Shown in pieces: positions 40,578-54,400 of a stretch of 64,000 bases of DNA. The DNA is taken from contig JALIRH010000014.1 of assembly GCA_023055505.1 (NCBI GenBank), positions 12,674,501 to 12,738,500 on the forward strand, given 5' to 3'. Every line of letters starts with the position of its first letter. Position 1 is the stretch's first letter. The notes beneath the pieces were generated by a model. It made no database searches. It was given only the letters and a program-made list of their open reading frames with translations, and was not told the DNA's origin. Both the position numbers and the translations under genes were made by a program. The DNA comes from Callipepla californica brunnescens. Its lineage: Eukaryota; Chordata; Aves; Galliformes; Odontophoridae.

Positions 40578-42081
40578 GTAAACAAGACCTTTTGAGAATA
40601 TAAAGATGCAGTAATTGCTTTAGAAATCATGTATATCTATGTGTACTTGCTTCAGATACAGCCTAGGACTATTGGGCAACTAGCAACTAAAGATCTTGTT
40701 ACTGCTTTGAGTCATGTAATTCAAGAAACCTAATGCTTCTACTAATCTCTGCAGAAGCAGCTCTGCTCAGCTTATAGTCCTTGTCCACAGAAAGCTTCCA
40801 TCATCCAGCTACCAGTGGCCAGTAACATAAAAAAGAGCATTTATCCCATCTGAGATGCTGGCAGAGCAAGCATTTTGCTTAAACTCATGGCACCTGCAGG
40901 AGGGCTGGGTCTGAAATCCATGGCACAGCTCAGTGCAGCAGGAGCTGAAGGAAAGTCCCTGAGCATGAAAGCCATGTGTACTTGTCACAGCCCTTGTCTC
41001 CCCTGCCCACGTCTCGTAGGAAAGCCCCCAAGAGCTATCGCCATCTGTAGCAACATGATGGTACACTGCCTAAAACAACACAGGGAACCACAGACACTTG
41101 GAAGCTATTCAGGTGAATGTGGTGCTGCCTTGTAAAAATGAATAATTTTGCTTGGGTACCACACCACCAGCCCTAGTGTGAAAAGGCAGGCTTTCCTGCC
41201 TCCGTCTGCGAGGAGCTTGCTTTCATGCTACAACCCCATGGCAGAGAGAATGAAAAAAGAGACAGTGCAGAGTGCAGAGACCTGGTGACCTAATTCATTA
41301 GCTATACAGACTATCATTTATTCAGCGATGCTTAGCTAGATACATCCTGTGGGCTCTTTCCTACATACAACCCTCTCTTCCTCATTCCTGCCAAGAAACA
41401 GAAGAAATTCAGACTTCCTATCCGGCGTGATGATATCATACTTATTTATACATGTTCATCCTTGAAGTAAAGGGAAGGAGCTGATCATTGCTATGCATTT
41501 CAATTCCTTGCTTAAGGCTTATGCTACAGCCACACAAGTTCAGCTGGTCCCTGCTTCCGAGTCCTCCGGATGGTGAGCCACAGGTGCTGGGAGAGCTCTC
41601 CCTCTCCGGCTGCATCCGCAAAGCCATCCAACCTCCTCCAGCTTTTGCAATGAAATGTTTTCCCCCAAGAGTTGTGATTATGAAATGTCACCGTGGAAAC
41701 AGTTGGAATATAATATGTGCTCACTCGTTCTCCCCTCACCCTCCCTCCCCTCCCACCATCCTCCTCACTTTCCAAAGCTCCGTTTGCTGTACAAGAAAAG
41801 CCCTTCTCACATCCCTCCTCCCCTCAGACCTGCAAAGAGGAGTGTCTGTGCCTCACAGGCATTGTGGCACCTCAAAATACATCCCTATTCATAAACAGCT
41901 TCGTGGTACCTGGTAGGAACACTAACCCTTCCAAATTCAACTGAGTGTTACTGCATTTACCAGACCTCCTGCCTTTCTCTGCCAAATAATAGCACTTCTA
42001 TGAAACGACCTTATAGAAAGGCTTTGAAGCAGTAGGAACCTGGCCTACCATTGCTGTAACCATCAATGAAAGAAAGCTTCT

Positions 42082-42098
42082 AAAAAAAAAAAAAAAAA
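42082..42098. repeat. A17 homopolymer with A-rich extension
   Basis: Seventeen A, then CACAAAAAAAAC. The flanking sequence does not identify a mobile element. Confidence 0.9.
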
Positions 42099-43088
42099 CA
42101 CAAAAAAAACCTAACACAATTCCCCATCTCCTTTCTGTGCCATCCCCTTAGCTACCATGCTCCCATTAGTGTTATAATGAGTGTAACATGGATGCATGTC
42201 TTAAGTTCTCTCTCGCACCCCATCACCTAGAGGCAAATTGTCAGATTATGAGCCTTGTGCTCTGCTCGTGTTAATAAAGCACGATTTTCCCTTAATCGTG
42301 ATTTCTTCCACGCTTCTCATCAGCATCACAAAAGGTCAGAACTGTCTACCTGAGAGTGGAAAGGTCAGTTCGCTTTGGAGATGACACACGGTAACTCAGA
42401 GCTCCTGGAATATAATCAGCTCTCCCTGTTTATTTTGTATGACTTCAGCACTATAAAAGATCAGGGCTATTCCGGAGGAATCCTCTGTCTCTTGAAAGGA
42501 ATGTACAAGCAAACCCAAGGGAAAATTTGAACTCAGGGGAGTGATACTAAACAGACCTCTCTCCCACAGAAAACGCTGGTGTAGTTCTCAAATTCAAGTA
42601 GGGAATTTAGATATCAATTGGTATGTTGTTAATTTGAATTAATGGCAATTGCATATAAAAATCCCCCAGGCAGTTCATAAACTGGCAGCTGGGCTCTGAG
42701 GGCTGCACACATGAATCCCTGAAGTGAGACAATTTCTCACATACTCATTGTTAGAGGTGATCCAGAGATATTCTCCAGTCACATGTACATGTATGATAAG
42801 AAAAGGCCATGACATTCCAGTGCACTTTGGTCCCTGAGGAGCTTTCCACTTGCAGAGGTTGCTAGGTGGTGCTGTTAGGGGTAGGGAAGGCAGGAACAGC
42901 TATTTCTGCCAAAGGAGAAAGGACCTTGCTGCTGCCAGCAGTTGAACTCGCAGGCATACCTGAGCATGTCCAGCAAAACTGAGCACCCTATTCCTTCCCA
43001 TCTACTTCCTCCCACTGTTTTACTACTTCGGGCAGCAAGTCAGGATACAGAGCTTGTATATTACAAATTCAGTGCTTCAAATTTCCAG

Positions 43089-43104
43089 AAAAAAAAAAAA
43101 AAAA
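43089..43104. repeat. A16 homopolymer
   Basis: Sixteen consecutive A in otherwise non-repetitive sequence. Confidence 0.9.
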
Positions 43105-46100
43105 TGTTTTGTTCATTCACACAGTTTTCCCTCTTCACTTATGCCTCTCCTCATCTCCCCCTCGCCCTCCAAGATTATCATTAGCATAGAGCATGTTTAC
43201 AGATCATACTGCATCCCAGGTTCAGTAGAGACATTCACACCTGAAGTACTCAACAACCTATTGAGTAAAAGGGAGAAGATAGTACAAAATCATTTGCAGC
43301 AATTCAGTCAGAAAAAGCACAGATCTGCTAATTTCCAACCAACAGCACTGCCTTTTGGTCACAGGAGTTCTTATTCTATCCCAAAATAAAACAAATTTTA
43401 ATATCATACAAGTCCCCAGTCGCAGCGTTGGAGAGAGGGATGTGCTAGGAGACCTAAGACATGACATTTTTGTGTAGTTGGTAAAAGAATAAAGATGCCT
43501 TCAACAGAAAATTGCAACCTTTCATTGAAAAATCCTCTCAGAAAATTGGCATTTTCTGCCTGTCTGCATTTGATAGAAAATAATTTTCTTCCTAGTGCTT
43601 CCTTTGTATAGGTTTGGAAAGCTGAAATCTCTCTGGGTAAAAAAATAAAAATAAAAAAGACAACAAAAAACAAACAGAAAAAAGAAGCAGTTGGGGAGAG
43701 GGGGGGGGTTCAGCTAGAAAATATTTTGTTTGCTATTTTTCAGAGAAAAGTAAACAGTACATCTGCCACTTCATCTTGCAGGCAGATAGGAGATTTTCCA
43801 TGAGATGCACAGACCTGACAATATGGAGATCAGCACCAGAGCTTTCTCTTTCACACAGCTTTGGTTTGTACAACATTGTGGATCGTGACTTAAAATGAGA
43901 TCTAAGCAGACATATGGTTTTGTTCTTGGAATCCACAGGAATTAGGTGGTGGGTTTGTTTTTTTATTGACACAGTCATACCTCTGGGTGAAAAAGTGGTC
44001 TAAGCAGAAACATTCCAGGCTGGATATACGTGGAGAGCAAGCAGATCTTACAAGCATTAACTAGTAGACGTTTGAAAAATAATCATCACATTTTTCAACC
44101 CAACTCCTGGGTCTGAAACCCATCCCTGCTCCAGTTTGATCCTCCCCAGCCCAGTTCTGATCCCCACCATCTCCAGCTCCTCCCCATGCCAACGGGCAGC
44201 TGAGCCCGCCAGACACTGAGTGCAGCAGCTTTGTGGGGTGCAAAAAGCAGCATCCAAGTAGCTGTGTAACCATGACAACATTCAGGATCAAGAATACACA
44301 CATTTTGACTCTTTGTAGTAAAAAGGAAATATCAGTAAAAGATGGAAGCCACTTCCTGCGCATTTCCAAACTGCTCATAAGAAAGTCCTTGGGAATATAC
44401 CTGTTCTTCAGAATAAGAAAATAATGCAGGCAGAGTCCTTATCCAATACTGACTGCTTCAGGGATGGTTGTTTCTCTCCCTTCCTCTAGTTTAAATAACA
44501 TCTGAATTTATTTAGCTCCTTTTCATTTTAGCATTCAAAGTTGTCCTCCCCGCTTTTTCTTTCCAACTCCCCACCCCATTTTCCTCTTATAGTGAAGCAC
44601 TGCTGAGGAATGACAGCCATTTTCCTGAGCATGCCGCAACTGTGATTTGAATGTCAACCCCGTAAGCATGATTAAATTCAGGATTAACTTTTTATATTCC
44701 CTGGACGCAAAAGAAGTTATACAGTTCCATCAGTTTGCCATGCTAATAAACCCACCAGGTCACTATGGCAACACTAAGGCTAACCAAAGTGGGCTAATGG
44801 TGGGGGGTTGGTCCTTTAGAACTCCCCTAGCGTAGGCTGCCAGTGAGGCTGCAGTAAGATGGTTGAGCGGCTGAAGGACTCAGAACGTATGTAAGAGAAA
44901 ATAGGAATGAGGGTCAAATGGCAGAAAGGGGAGATGACTTATAGAAGGAAAAGGAAACCCTATCTCAGTGTTTTGGGAATTATATCACGTGTGTTTTCAT
45001 TTGCCCTATTTGGAGAACCACGTAAATGGACCTGGAGAGCACAATCCAGAAAAGCCACACCAGGGCTCGGGGCTCCAGGATGCCCAGAGCCCACCACTAT
45101 TTGAAAAGGTTACAAATCAGTATTGGATAAAACATTTCCCTTCCTCTGCTTCTACTTCTTGAAAGTATCTCACTGCTCTCCATGCAATCAGATTAGGGCT
45201 CTCCCCATCACTGCTGCCTCTGCGTTCGGCAGAATCAGGAGAGTAGACAAGGGTGAAGTGGGAAGAGAACTGAGAGCTAATAAAGGACTTTAAGGACACC
45301 TCTAATGAACCTGTCCTGTATGAGACTAGCACAAAACAATAGGGAAAGACATGATAGAAAAAAAATCTTTGAATGCCCAGTGCCTTTCACAAGTCTCTTC
45401 CTGCTTGGTCAGAAGCACCATGGTGCTTCCAGCTCTGTGCAGCTCCCTGGTGCAACCACGGACAGGACCTTGAGTTACCAAGTCACAAAACAGTGAGGTT
45501 CTATATCCACATTGCATAAGGATGCTGCAGGGATGAACTCAGCACTGGTGGTAGCTGAAGCTAAATTGGGAGGCTTTACACCTATTACTGCTGTTCTTGT
45601 CAGGATTTTAGACAACACTGAAATTGTAGCAGTGCTGGTTCTGCACTCCTCTGAACAGCTACAGAATGTGCTGAGGTCCGATTTCTCTTTAAAACACGCC
45701 TTAAAGAAAGAGATCAGTGAAATTACAGCTTATGTTTCCTATCAAGGTGGCGAAACTTCAGACAAGAAAAAGGAACTCCATAGTTTTTAAGAGCTGCTTT
45801 TAAAAGGCAGAGATTGCAGTTTTATAACACCAAAACTTCTTTCATCAGAAACACAGCTATTACCTCAAATGCCAGGAGAATTTCAGAGTTGTAGGAAATG
45901 CATCAAAATGCACATTTAAGTCACATTCCACCTCTCAGGAAGGTAAATGCTAGTTTTGCAATTGATGGAGAGAAGAATCTAACTGTTCTGGTTCATGTAA
46001 CCAGGAAGTTCACTTGTACAGATGTCACACAGAGGTGCTTTATTTCCTACACTGTGTGAAAAGTCGCTTTTTTTTTTCTGACCAAAGCAATTGTCAGGAC

Positions 46101-49100
46101 TCCAGTATTTTAAAACTGGAGTGAAGAGTTGGCTATTCTGTCAAGGCAGAAATGAACAAGCAAATTTCCAGTGTAAAAGCACAAGTAAATTCTGCAGTGC
46201 AGCCATTGAATTGGGCTGCGAGTTGAGAGCCCCGCTGGTCACAGGCAGGCAAGTGGGCACGACTCAAGATGCCACCAGCCCTCAGCCAGGTCACAACAGA
46301 CTTTATCTACTACAATGTGAAATAAAGTGATTCATTTACACCACCACCAAAGAAGGACTAGAAGTGAGCAGACATTTCTTGTGTCTGAGCAGACAGCAGC
46401 TTCTCAAAATACTATGACCCCAGTGCTTGACAGCACAAACATCTTCTGAGAGCTTTACTTTCCCATTATGTTACTGGACTCCTTGGGGTCACTTTTCTCC
46501 CTTCCTTTTCCACCTCTGTCTCTGTACAATGGCATAGGAGTAGTGGTTGCCTCCTACAAAGTGCTCTACAAACCCTAGCAACCTGGGGCCTCTAGGTGCT
46601 ACTGTAATACAAATAATAAATAAAGACCCTGAGTTTCTTGATGACATGAGCCTGAACTTACTCCTCTACCAAATTACAGAAAGGAATTGCGGTATGGCTC
46701 TCCTGCTTGCATCTTCTCCAATCCTGCTTTCTGATACGCTCCCAGACAGCCAGGGAAGCAGTACAAGCATGACCTCTCCTACCCACAAATGCTGCGGCAA
46801 GATCTGTGCTGCTGCGGCTGTCAGACATCAAGAGAAATGATTAAAAGTCCAGCGCCTCAAGCTCTGCCTGTTGCTGAACATCCTTTAGGGCTTATTGTTC
46901 CAGCCAGCCTGCAGTAATGGAATTTCTTGAACATTCGATTCTTGTTGAGATTTGACAGGCTCTGTAGGAATCTGAAGCATTCAGCTGCAGCTCAGGACTG
47001 GTGATAGCCAATGGCCCCTTCAGTCTGCGACATTTGTTGAAGGTGTGTATGCCATTGTGGAATGGGTATTGTGCTGAGCGTTGCCATGGTTCACCCCAAA
47101 AGGAGGCTGCAGGGGAACACAACAACTCCTCCCCCTGCATAAGAGGAACTTATATGCAGACCCTGACTCCTGGCTGTTTCTAAATGAGGCACAGGTGGGA
47201 CCCCCAGCCTCCACACCAGACTTTAGACTGCAGTGACAAACGTAAAGCAGCACTCACTTATAGGGCTCTCCAGTGGCCACGAGGGGACAATTGCAGGCTG
47301 CAGAGGGAAAAGCCTGCTGCTATCCAGGGCTACTTCGAATGAGTTCTGTTCCTCTGATCCTCACTTCATTCAGAAAGAAAAACGAAGCAAAGATGAACTG
47401 ATGAGTATGGAGAACGATGGGACTGTTGCCTGTTGCAGCCCATTCTCAGGCTCAGGAGAAGCTCCAGCATATCTGCAGCTATGATTTCAGCTGCTTATGA
47501 CTAAAGGGTTAAGAAAAAAATATCAGAACAATCACGGTTTTAAATATGATTTAAAATAACCCTCCATTTTCTGCTCCTCTCAACAGGCCACTTCGTCTCT
47601 TTCCGTGCAGGAATAGTTCACATGTGAAATTGAAAGCAGAACTGTTTTATTATTATTATTTAGAACTGTTATCCCTAAACCACAGCTCTCTGCCCACCTG
47701 GGAACAGCATGCTAGGCTGTGTTCCATCAGGGCCTCTTTTATCTAATGTGCCACCTGATGAACGCGAGAGATTGACGTCCCCAGCTCTGAGCGAACATAG
47801 GGAACCTCATTTAGGAAACACAGCGTCTGCTTGTTGCCCTGGCTTGTCTTTTCTCCTTTTGACAGGCTATTCCCTAAGGGGAGGGTTGCATACTGTAGCA
47901 CAGAGGGCTGATCTTGGGGACAAGCAGCAGAATTTAAAGAACTGCATGATCCTACCCGATATCTAAAGGAAACAGGAAGGAAACATCCCAAGCCATGACT
48001 TCGCCTTCTGCTGTGCTTTTTTTTGTAGGCAAGAGATTACTAGCAATGCTAATCTGTTTGTTACATGTTTGTGCTTAGATCAGCCATATGGATATTAATA
48101 TTCAGGCAAATGAGCAGGAACGAACTCTGACTGCGAAGACAAAAAGGAAAAAAATAATCAAATGACATCCCCCTCCACCTCAGCTCAATTGCGTGGGACA
48201 TGGAAATACTAGGGGACTTATAGGCACACAAAGACTTGTTTTCAGTAAGCCAGAGCATAAACGACTGAAAAAGACCTTGACACACTGCTTCCTTAATGCA
48301 TTTGGTCGGGTGTGTTTTAGAAAGTTGTGACTCAGGGCTCCAGACTGCTCTGTCCTTCTCTGCCACTGGAATAATACCATCGGAATCAACGATTACCATT
48401 TCTCAGGAGTCCGTTGCTATTAGAGATGAAAAGGCTGATTTTGAAATCTATTGATTTCCTAACAGCCTGTGCAGCAGTCTCAGGTCTTTTCTGGGTTCCC
48501 TGTGCTGGGTTTACTCCTAGTTTCTTGCACTACCCAGCACACAATGAGGACTGGGGTCAGCATATCATCCCACAGCCTTGCCATCCCTACTAAGCTGCAT
48601 TTGGCCCTGCCCTTTCATGCAACCACTCTTTGCATAACACCAATATCATTTCATGCATTCATAGGCAGCAAAATACCCCTCCTGGAAATCCTTGTGAGTC
48701 ATAAGCCACCGTGACAAAAGCAGCACTGGGACAGAAGTCATAAAACAGTCCACATGGAGCAAAAACTTCCTGGTTTGCCACCTGATGCTCTGCTCATACT
48801 GTTACGTTTGCCTTTGGGAAACCCAGTGGGAGAGAGAAGTGCAATAAGACAAGCCATAACTACTGGGTGTAATGATGGCTTTGACAATTAGATTGGTTAC
48901 TTGTTTTTATGGAGCATTTTACCATAATATATATAAAATCCCAGGATAAATTATCTTCTATTAAACAAACAGAGACAGCTAACGAAAGGTTCATTCCTCC
49001 TTGAAATTCTCTCTTAGCCTAAGAATATGTCCCATCAACAAGGATTTATTTTGCACTCCACGCAACAGAGTGAAGTGTAAGGGGTCTGCCTGGTATAATG

Positions 49101-50559
49101 TTGCGTTAATTAACAATGGTTTATGCTGTCTTGTTACCCATTAGACTCCAAGCAAAACTTGCACTGACAGATCTTAGCCAGAAACAACTCTTCCCAGCTC
49201 AGCATGTCAGCCTTTCCCCTTCTTTATGCTACGGAGGGGAAATGCTGAAATCATATGATCCAGATCTTTTTTAGAAAGAAGGGGACCCATACCCCTGATA
49301 TTCCTTTACACATCTGGGAAATCTTCCTTCCTTCGCAGAGGAAAAACATGGTACATTCTGAAGCCTTTTGACTTGAGAGTTGCTACAACAAGATGTCTGC
49401 TACTACTCCAGTCCAAGCGCCTGAAAAGTTACCACAGGAGCATCTTCAATGCTTGAAATGAGAATCAATCTTTTTTTTTTCTTCTTCCACTCCTCCTATC
49501 ATGTTATCTGTTTTCACAAATGCACACCCCTATCCAACTCCATCTCTAGCAATAACGAACACAGGCAATGTTTCAGGACCACAAACACTCCTGCTGAGTC
49601 TAAGCATATTCGTGATACTGCTTTCTTGCCCATGGGACAAAACACCTGGAGACATCAACCCCTGTGCTTTGCACGAAGCAGCTTGAAAAAGGAAATATTT
49701 ATGCTTTGCAAGAGACAAATACAGAGTGAGGAAGGGTGGACGTCTAAGACTGATAGTTTCAGGAGTTTAAGGCTAACAAAAGAGGTCAAGATGAACAAAA
49801 TACTTAGGAATACTTAAAAAAAAGTAGTTTACAGTAGTTTTTAACATGGCTACTTCTCATAAGCTTTAAACTATGAATAAGAAGCTAAAAATACACAGAG
49901 ACTTTTCAATTTTCTTTTTTTTTTATAGAAGTATCTGTGGTTACATAAGTAATTATTTGTACTTGAAGAATGAAAGGCAGTTACACTGTTATCAGGGAAG
50001 AGCTGCATTAGACCTCATCTTCAAACTGATTTCTGAAAGATGTAGCTAAAAAGAAAAAAAAGGAAGAGAAAAGCTTTCAAAACAGATGTCTGCTTTGAAA
50101 TCTCATGGACATCTTCAAATTATCCCACTTCATTGAGGAAATTATGAAAAATTAGCATGCACTTTGCTGAAGCTAGAAATCTTGCAAGAACTTGTACGGA
50201 CTGGAGAAGTCTTTGCAGGAGGAAAGCACTCGCTGTTTTTGTTTTAGAAAGAATTTGGAAAGTTTGCACCACTTCTTGTGTAGTCAGCATGGGGCACCAC
50301 TGTATTTTGCCACCACTGAGCCCTACATCATCCCATGTTGCCATATGCTTTCAGTCATACTGATTTTGTTGGGGTTACTCAAGAACGAAGTGACTTCTCT
50401 ATATGACCCAGGTGATATAAGTGAACGACATCTTGAAGATATTATCTGCAAATCAGTTTACTGCATCTGAGCTTACAGCAGGAAAGTGGGTAAGTCTGAA
50501 TTTCTAAATTAGTGACAGCAACACTCCACATGCACCACAATCTTTTAGAAAGGATGCTT

Positions 50560-50760
50560 CATGAAATTTCATTTGGATTTCATAAAGTAGCTACTGTTGA
50601 TTAAATAGCAATTGATTTTAAAAGCATATTAAATGAGGAGCAACAGCAATGACATTTATGAAAAATTATTATATGGTTGTTATGCTGCAGTATTTTTCAA
50701 TAATCAATTATCATTTTTAAGATGCAATAGCTGAAATTTAAATTGAATACAGTAACAGAA
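50560..50760. promoter_or_regulatory. AT-rich candidate enhancer upstream of GRIA1
   Basis: The block holds GATTAAATAGCAATTGATTT, CATATTAAATGAGG, TTTTCAATAATCAATTATC and AAATTTAAATTGAATAC, with no tandem repeat structure. The number of homeodomain-type cores is high. It is about 17 kb upstream of the GRIA1 start. Function is inferred from composition alone. Confidence 0.25.
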
Positions 50761-51240
50761 ATGTTGATTTCAGAGTCTGTCATTCAAAGAAGGATAAAGC
50801 TGCTGTTACAAAGCTTGGGTTCTCTGCACTACATATTGCATAATTTTTTGTTTATTCATTTTTATTTAAAAAACGATTACGAATGAGGGAAACTATGTTG
50901 GTGTAGGGTTAATTATGAACTGTAGATCCTCTCTCCCATACCACAACTCTCAAGAAAAGGAAACAAACCCACTAAAGTTTCCTCGTTACAGGAATGAACA
51001 GATGAGACCAGCAGAATCAAGTATGTTGAATGGGAAGTACAGGATTAGAGGTAAAGATAATACAGATGCATCTCCAAGAATAATTATGAAAATCTTTCCA
51101 GAAAAGAGAAGAGCTGAACGTGGAAACGAAGTCCTACAGTTGACTTGGGATAGAAGTTTCTCAGCAGTAGATGAGACGTTTCTTGAGCCAGAAAAATAAT
51201 ACAGCGGCTTTAGAAAAATTACTGGCCTGGAAGCACAGAC

Positions 51241-51411
51241 ATCTTCTCTGAGAGAGTGGTCAGGCACTGGAATGGGCTGCCCAGGGATTGGGCTGAGGTG
51301 TTTAAGAGACGTTAAAATGTGGTACATGGTTTAGTGGGGAAATACTGGTGGTAGGTGAATGGTTGTCTGGGTGATCTTAAAGTTTTTTTCCAACCTTGAT
51401 GATTCTATGAT
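51241..51411 (+). mobile_element. CR1 LINE 3'-end fragment
   Basis: It begins at about TTCTCTGAGAGAGTGGTCAG and runs through GAATGGGCTGCCCAGGGATT, ACATGGTTTAGTGGGGAAAT and GGTGATCTTAAAGTTTTTTTC to CCAACCTTGATGATTCTATG at the right end. This is the standard CR1 3' end in sense orientation, with a single terminal GATTCTATGAT. The 5' side is truncated. Confidence 0.93.
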
Positions 51412-54400
51412 CTAGGAAATCCATCCAGGGAATGAGAAATATAATGCCCATACATACACAGAAGAGACATGCTTTGCAACCAGTAGCAGCCTCAGTAATA
51501 TTCCAGGCTATAGAACAAACCTAAGCTAGTGACTGTAAATACAGTTTACTTTTGAACTGGGAAATAGATGACATACAGCACGGATTTACTGAGAGCACCT
51601 CACACCCAATCAACCTGATCAACTTCATTTTCCCAACACCAAAGTCTTTTGGGATCAGGAAAAGAAGGGCAGTACACAACATCTCTGGACTTTTTTTTTT
51701 TTTTTGACAATGTTTTTGATTAATTTCTCTGACTTTTGCGACTAATAAACCAGACACCTTTACTTGTAAAGGATTTGCTCCTTCCATTATCCTGCTTTTG
51801 TACCTTTGCTTTTTTTCCTCAGCTCTTCCTGGATTTTTTCTCAGTTGGCTTTACGTGGTGATATATGGCACAGCCAGCCTGAACCTTCTGTCTGCCCTTC
51901 AGGAGCCCTTTTGCAAGCCTAGCTGAGAACAGTCCTTCTCTCACTGCAGCAGGGGAAGGCAGCCAGATGGGCACATCCTCACCAAGATCTGCAGTCTTCT
52001 ATCAGTGGTTGGTTTCAATTCAAACTCAGAAGTGCTCTTCCATACAAAGACAGCAAAAGCACAGCAGCTTTCTCTAGCCAGCTTCTATCAGCATTGTTCC
52101 TTATGCCCTAGTCACTGCACAGCACCTACCAGGATAGCTGAATTTAACAGCATGTAATGGAATCCCACGAACAGATGGGTTTGACTTTATTTAAAAGACC
52201 AATTGCAACTGACCACTGCTGCAAATTATTTTTCAGGCAGTATCACACAGTGGGTTTTCATTTGAAATCACTGTCATTTGGAACAATCATCTGAACCAAC
52301 CACAGCAGACCCAAGACTGTGTCAAATTGGGTTTCTAACTCAAATGCACCTTTCCTCACATCTACTGTTCCTCTTGTCTTAGTAAAGCTCTGCTTTCACT
52401 TGAATGCAAGAGGTCAAATCTTACCACATCTCAAACAAAACTTCCCAGTGCTCCTAGTAGAAGATTAAATGCTGAATATCTGACAGAGCTTAGCCGATAG
52501 CTATTTGCATGGTCATATAGCAGTCAATGTAAATTCCTGGAGAGGAACTGTAATGTTTAGCACTAGATTTGTGCTAACACAAGGGCTCTGAAACAAAATC
52601 GTCACTTGTTCCCTAATCTACTATTGCGGTGTTGATGAAGACGTATTCATCCTTTTCTTCCATCTAAAATAGGCTAAAGCTTTCGACAAAAATGTGTGCA
52701 TTAGAGTAACGTTATTATTTAAAGAACAAGTAATGGTCATCTAATTTGGGAGATAGCAACCATTTAATGATGCTGAGCAGATTTACATAGGGCTGATGGA
52801 TATAAGTTGCCACTCTACTTTAAAATACATAATGGATTCCTCATTGAAAGAATGTATAAAGTAGCCTCTCATTTTTAAAATTGGCTACAAAAGCCTGTAC
52901 AATTTTCTGTGCACAATCAAAGACAAAAGCAGATAATTAGAGGACTGAAGAAAAAATTGAGTGGGAAAAAGATGGAAAAACAATACCAGAATAAAAGTTG
53001 GGATGCCTTCTGGCTTGCCTGTTCCTGAGGCAGCCGCAGCATAGCACAGACATGGGAGTCAGAAGCCTGGCAGAGCACCGTGGTGCTCTTGTTTCTTTCC
53101 TGAGAGAAAACTTGCCAGAAAAAGAACCTGGCAAGAAACTCCCCAGGTATTTGACCTTCGCATCAAATTGAGCCTAAGCTCAAACAGCCCTTTGGGCAGG
53201 GTGTTCACAGGCTTCCAGGGAGCTATTTGCAGCACAAACCCCAGCAGTTTCATCACTGGCTCAACATGGTGCCCCATCCATTCACTTTCTCCCACTGATC
53301 CATTCCAAAACCTAGAGCATCTCCCACAGGTCTCTCAATCTCAGGGCTGGAAAGTTAGGGATCTCTAGAAATTATTAGCTGAAATGCATCTACACAAACC
53401 CTTGTGTGAGATCCAGGAAGATGTAATTTCCTCCTCATCTTTGGAATGAGGAAAAACAAACCAGAAAGAAAACAGTCATGAGAGAAAATGGCAAATAAAT
53501 CACTGCCTTGAAAACTGCTCCTTTAGTTACGTTTTTTTTTTTTTCTTCTTTATTTTTTACTAGTTTTTATTTTAAAAAAGAAAACATCTTCAAGTTTTTG
53601 TGATTTAGAGATTAATTACGTTCTTAATTTAAAGAAAAAAGATGAGAAGGGACAGGTAATTAAATACCTATTCTTTTCCAATCATTACTTCAACAAAGCA
53701 TTTCAGCTACATTCAGTCACAATGGGCTCTCATAGACAAAGCCTTACATGAAAGGGGGTAGAACAAATTGCAGCAGTAATTCAGGCATGGAGGAATTTCA
53801 AAAAGAGGAAGGAGAAAGGAAAACTGAGTGTTTATGAAAGCAAAATCTCATCTCAGTCCATGCAAGAGCCTAAGCTGAAATTACAGACATCACCCCATTT
53901 TGATCAGGTTTTGTTGAGCTTGTTCCTTGTTTGTCACTAGCCAAAAGAATCACACCTTATGGTCCCCAGCCAGGCTTAAAATGGAGTTTACCAACTAGCA
54001 GCAAACACAGCCAGCTTCTCTGGTGTTACAGGAGATGTGTGAAACCTCAGCCTTTCCTGCCTGAAAAGGGAATTGTGTTTCTTGCGGGTGCTGCCCTGAG
54101 TTGTATATTGTAACTAAACCCCAAAAAGAAACAGACATTGAAAAGTAATCGTTGCAGTTGGATTCTAGATTCTTTGCTGTATGAAAGAAGTTAGTACTGA
54201 GTATCTACCTAGACATATGTTGGCTAACCACATTGAATCTCCAATGGCCGGCTCAACTGCATGGAGAACAGCTACATTTTTTCTCTTATCACAATATGAT
54301 ATTTTCCTCAGTTACTTTTCATCAGAACTGGTAGAGCAATGGCACACATTTTAAGTTTTGTTCTCAGTTCACAGAGCTATGTCATTGCCCATAGATTTGA

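Larger units (their letters stand above)
37425..51240. other. Upstream intergenic sequence, no gene recognised
   Basis: No coding exon or RNA gene is seen. Simple sequence includes T14 at 39478-39491, A18 at 40560-40577, A17 at 42082-42098, A16 at 43089-43104 and (TTA)n at about 47647-47661. AT-rich, repeat-free blocks near 48880-49130 and 50560-50760 are candidate regulatory segments. The stretch 39590-39720 weakly recalls CR1 but is not called. Open frames are short and lack known motifs. Confidence 0.6.
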
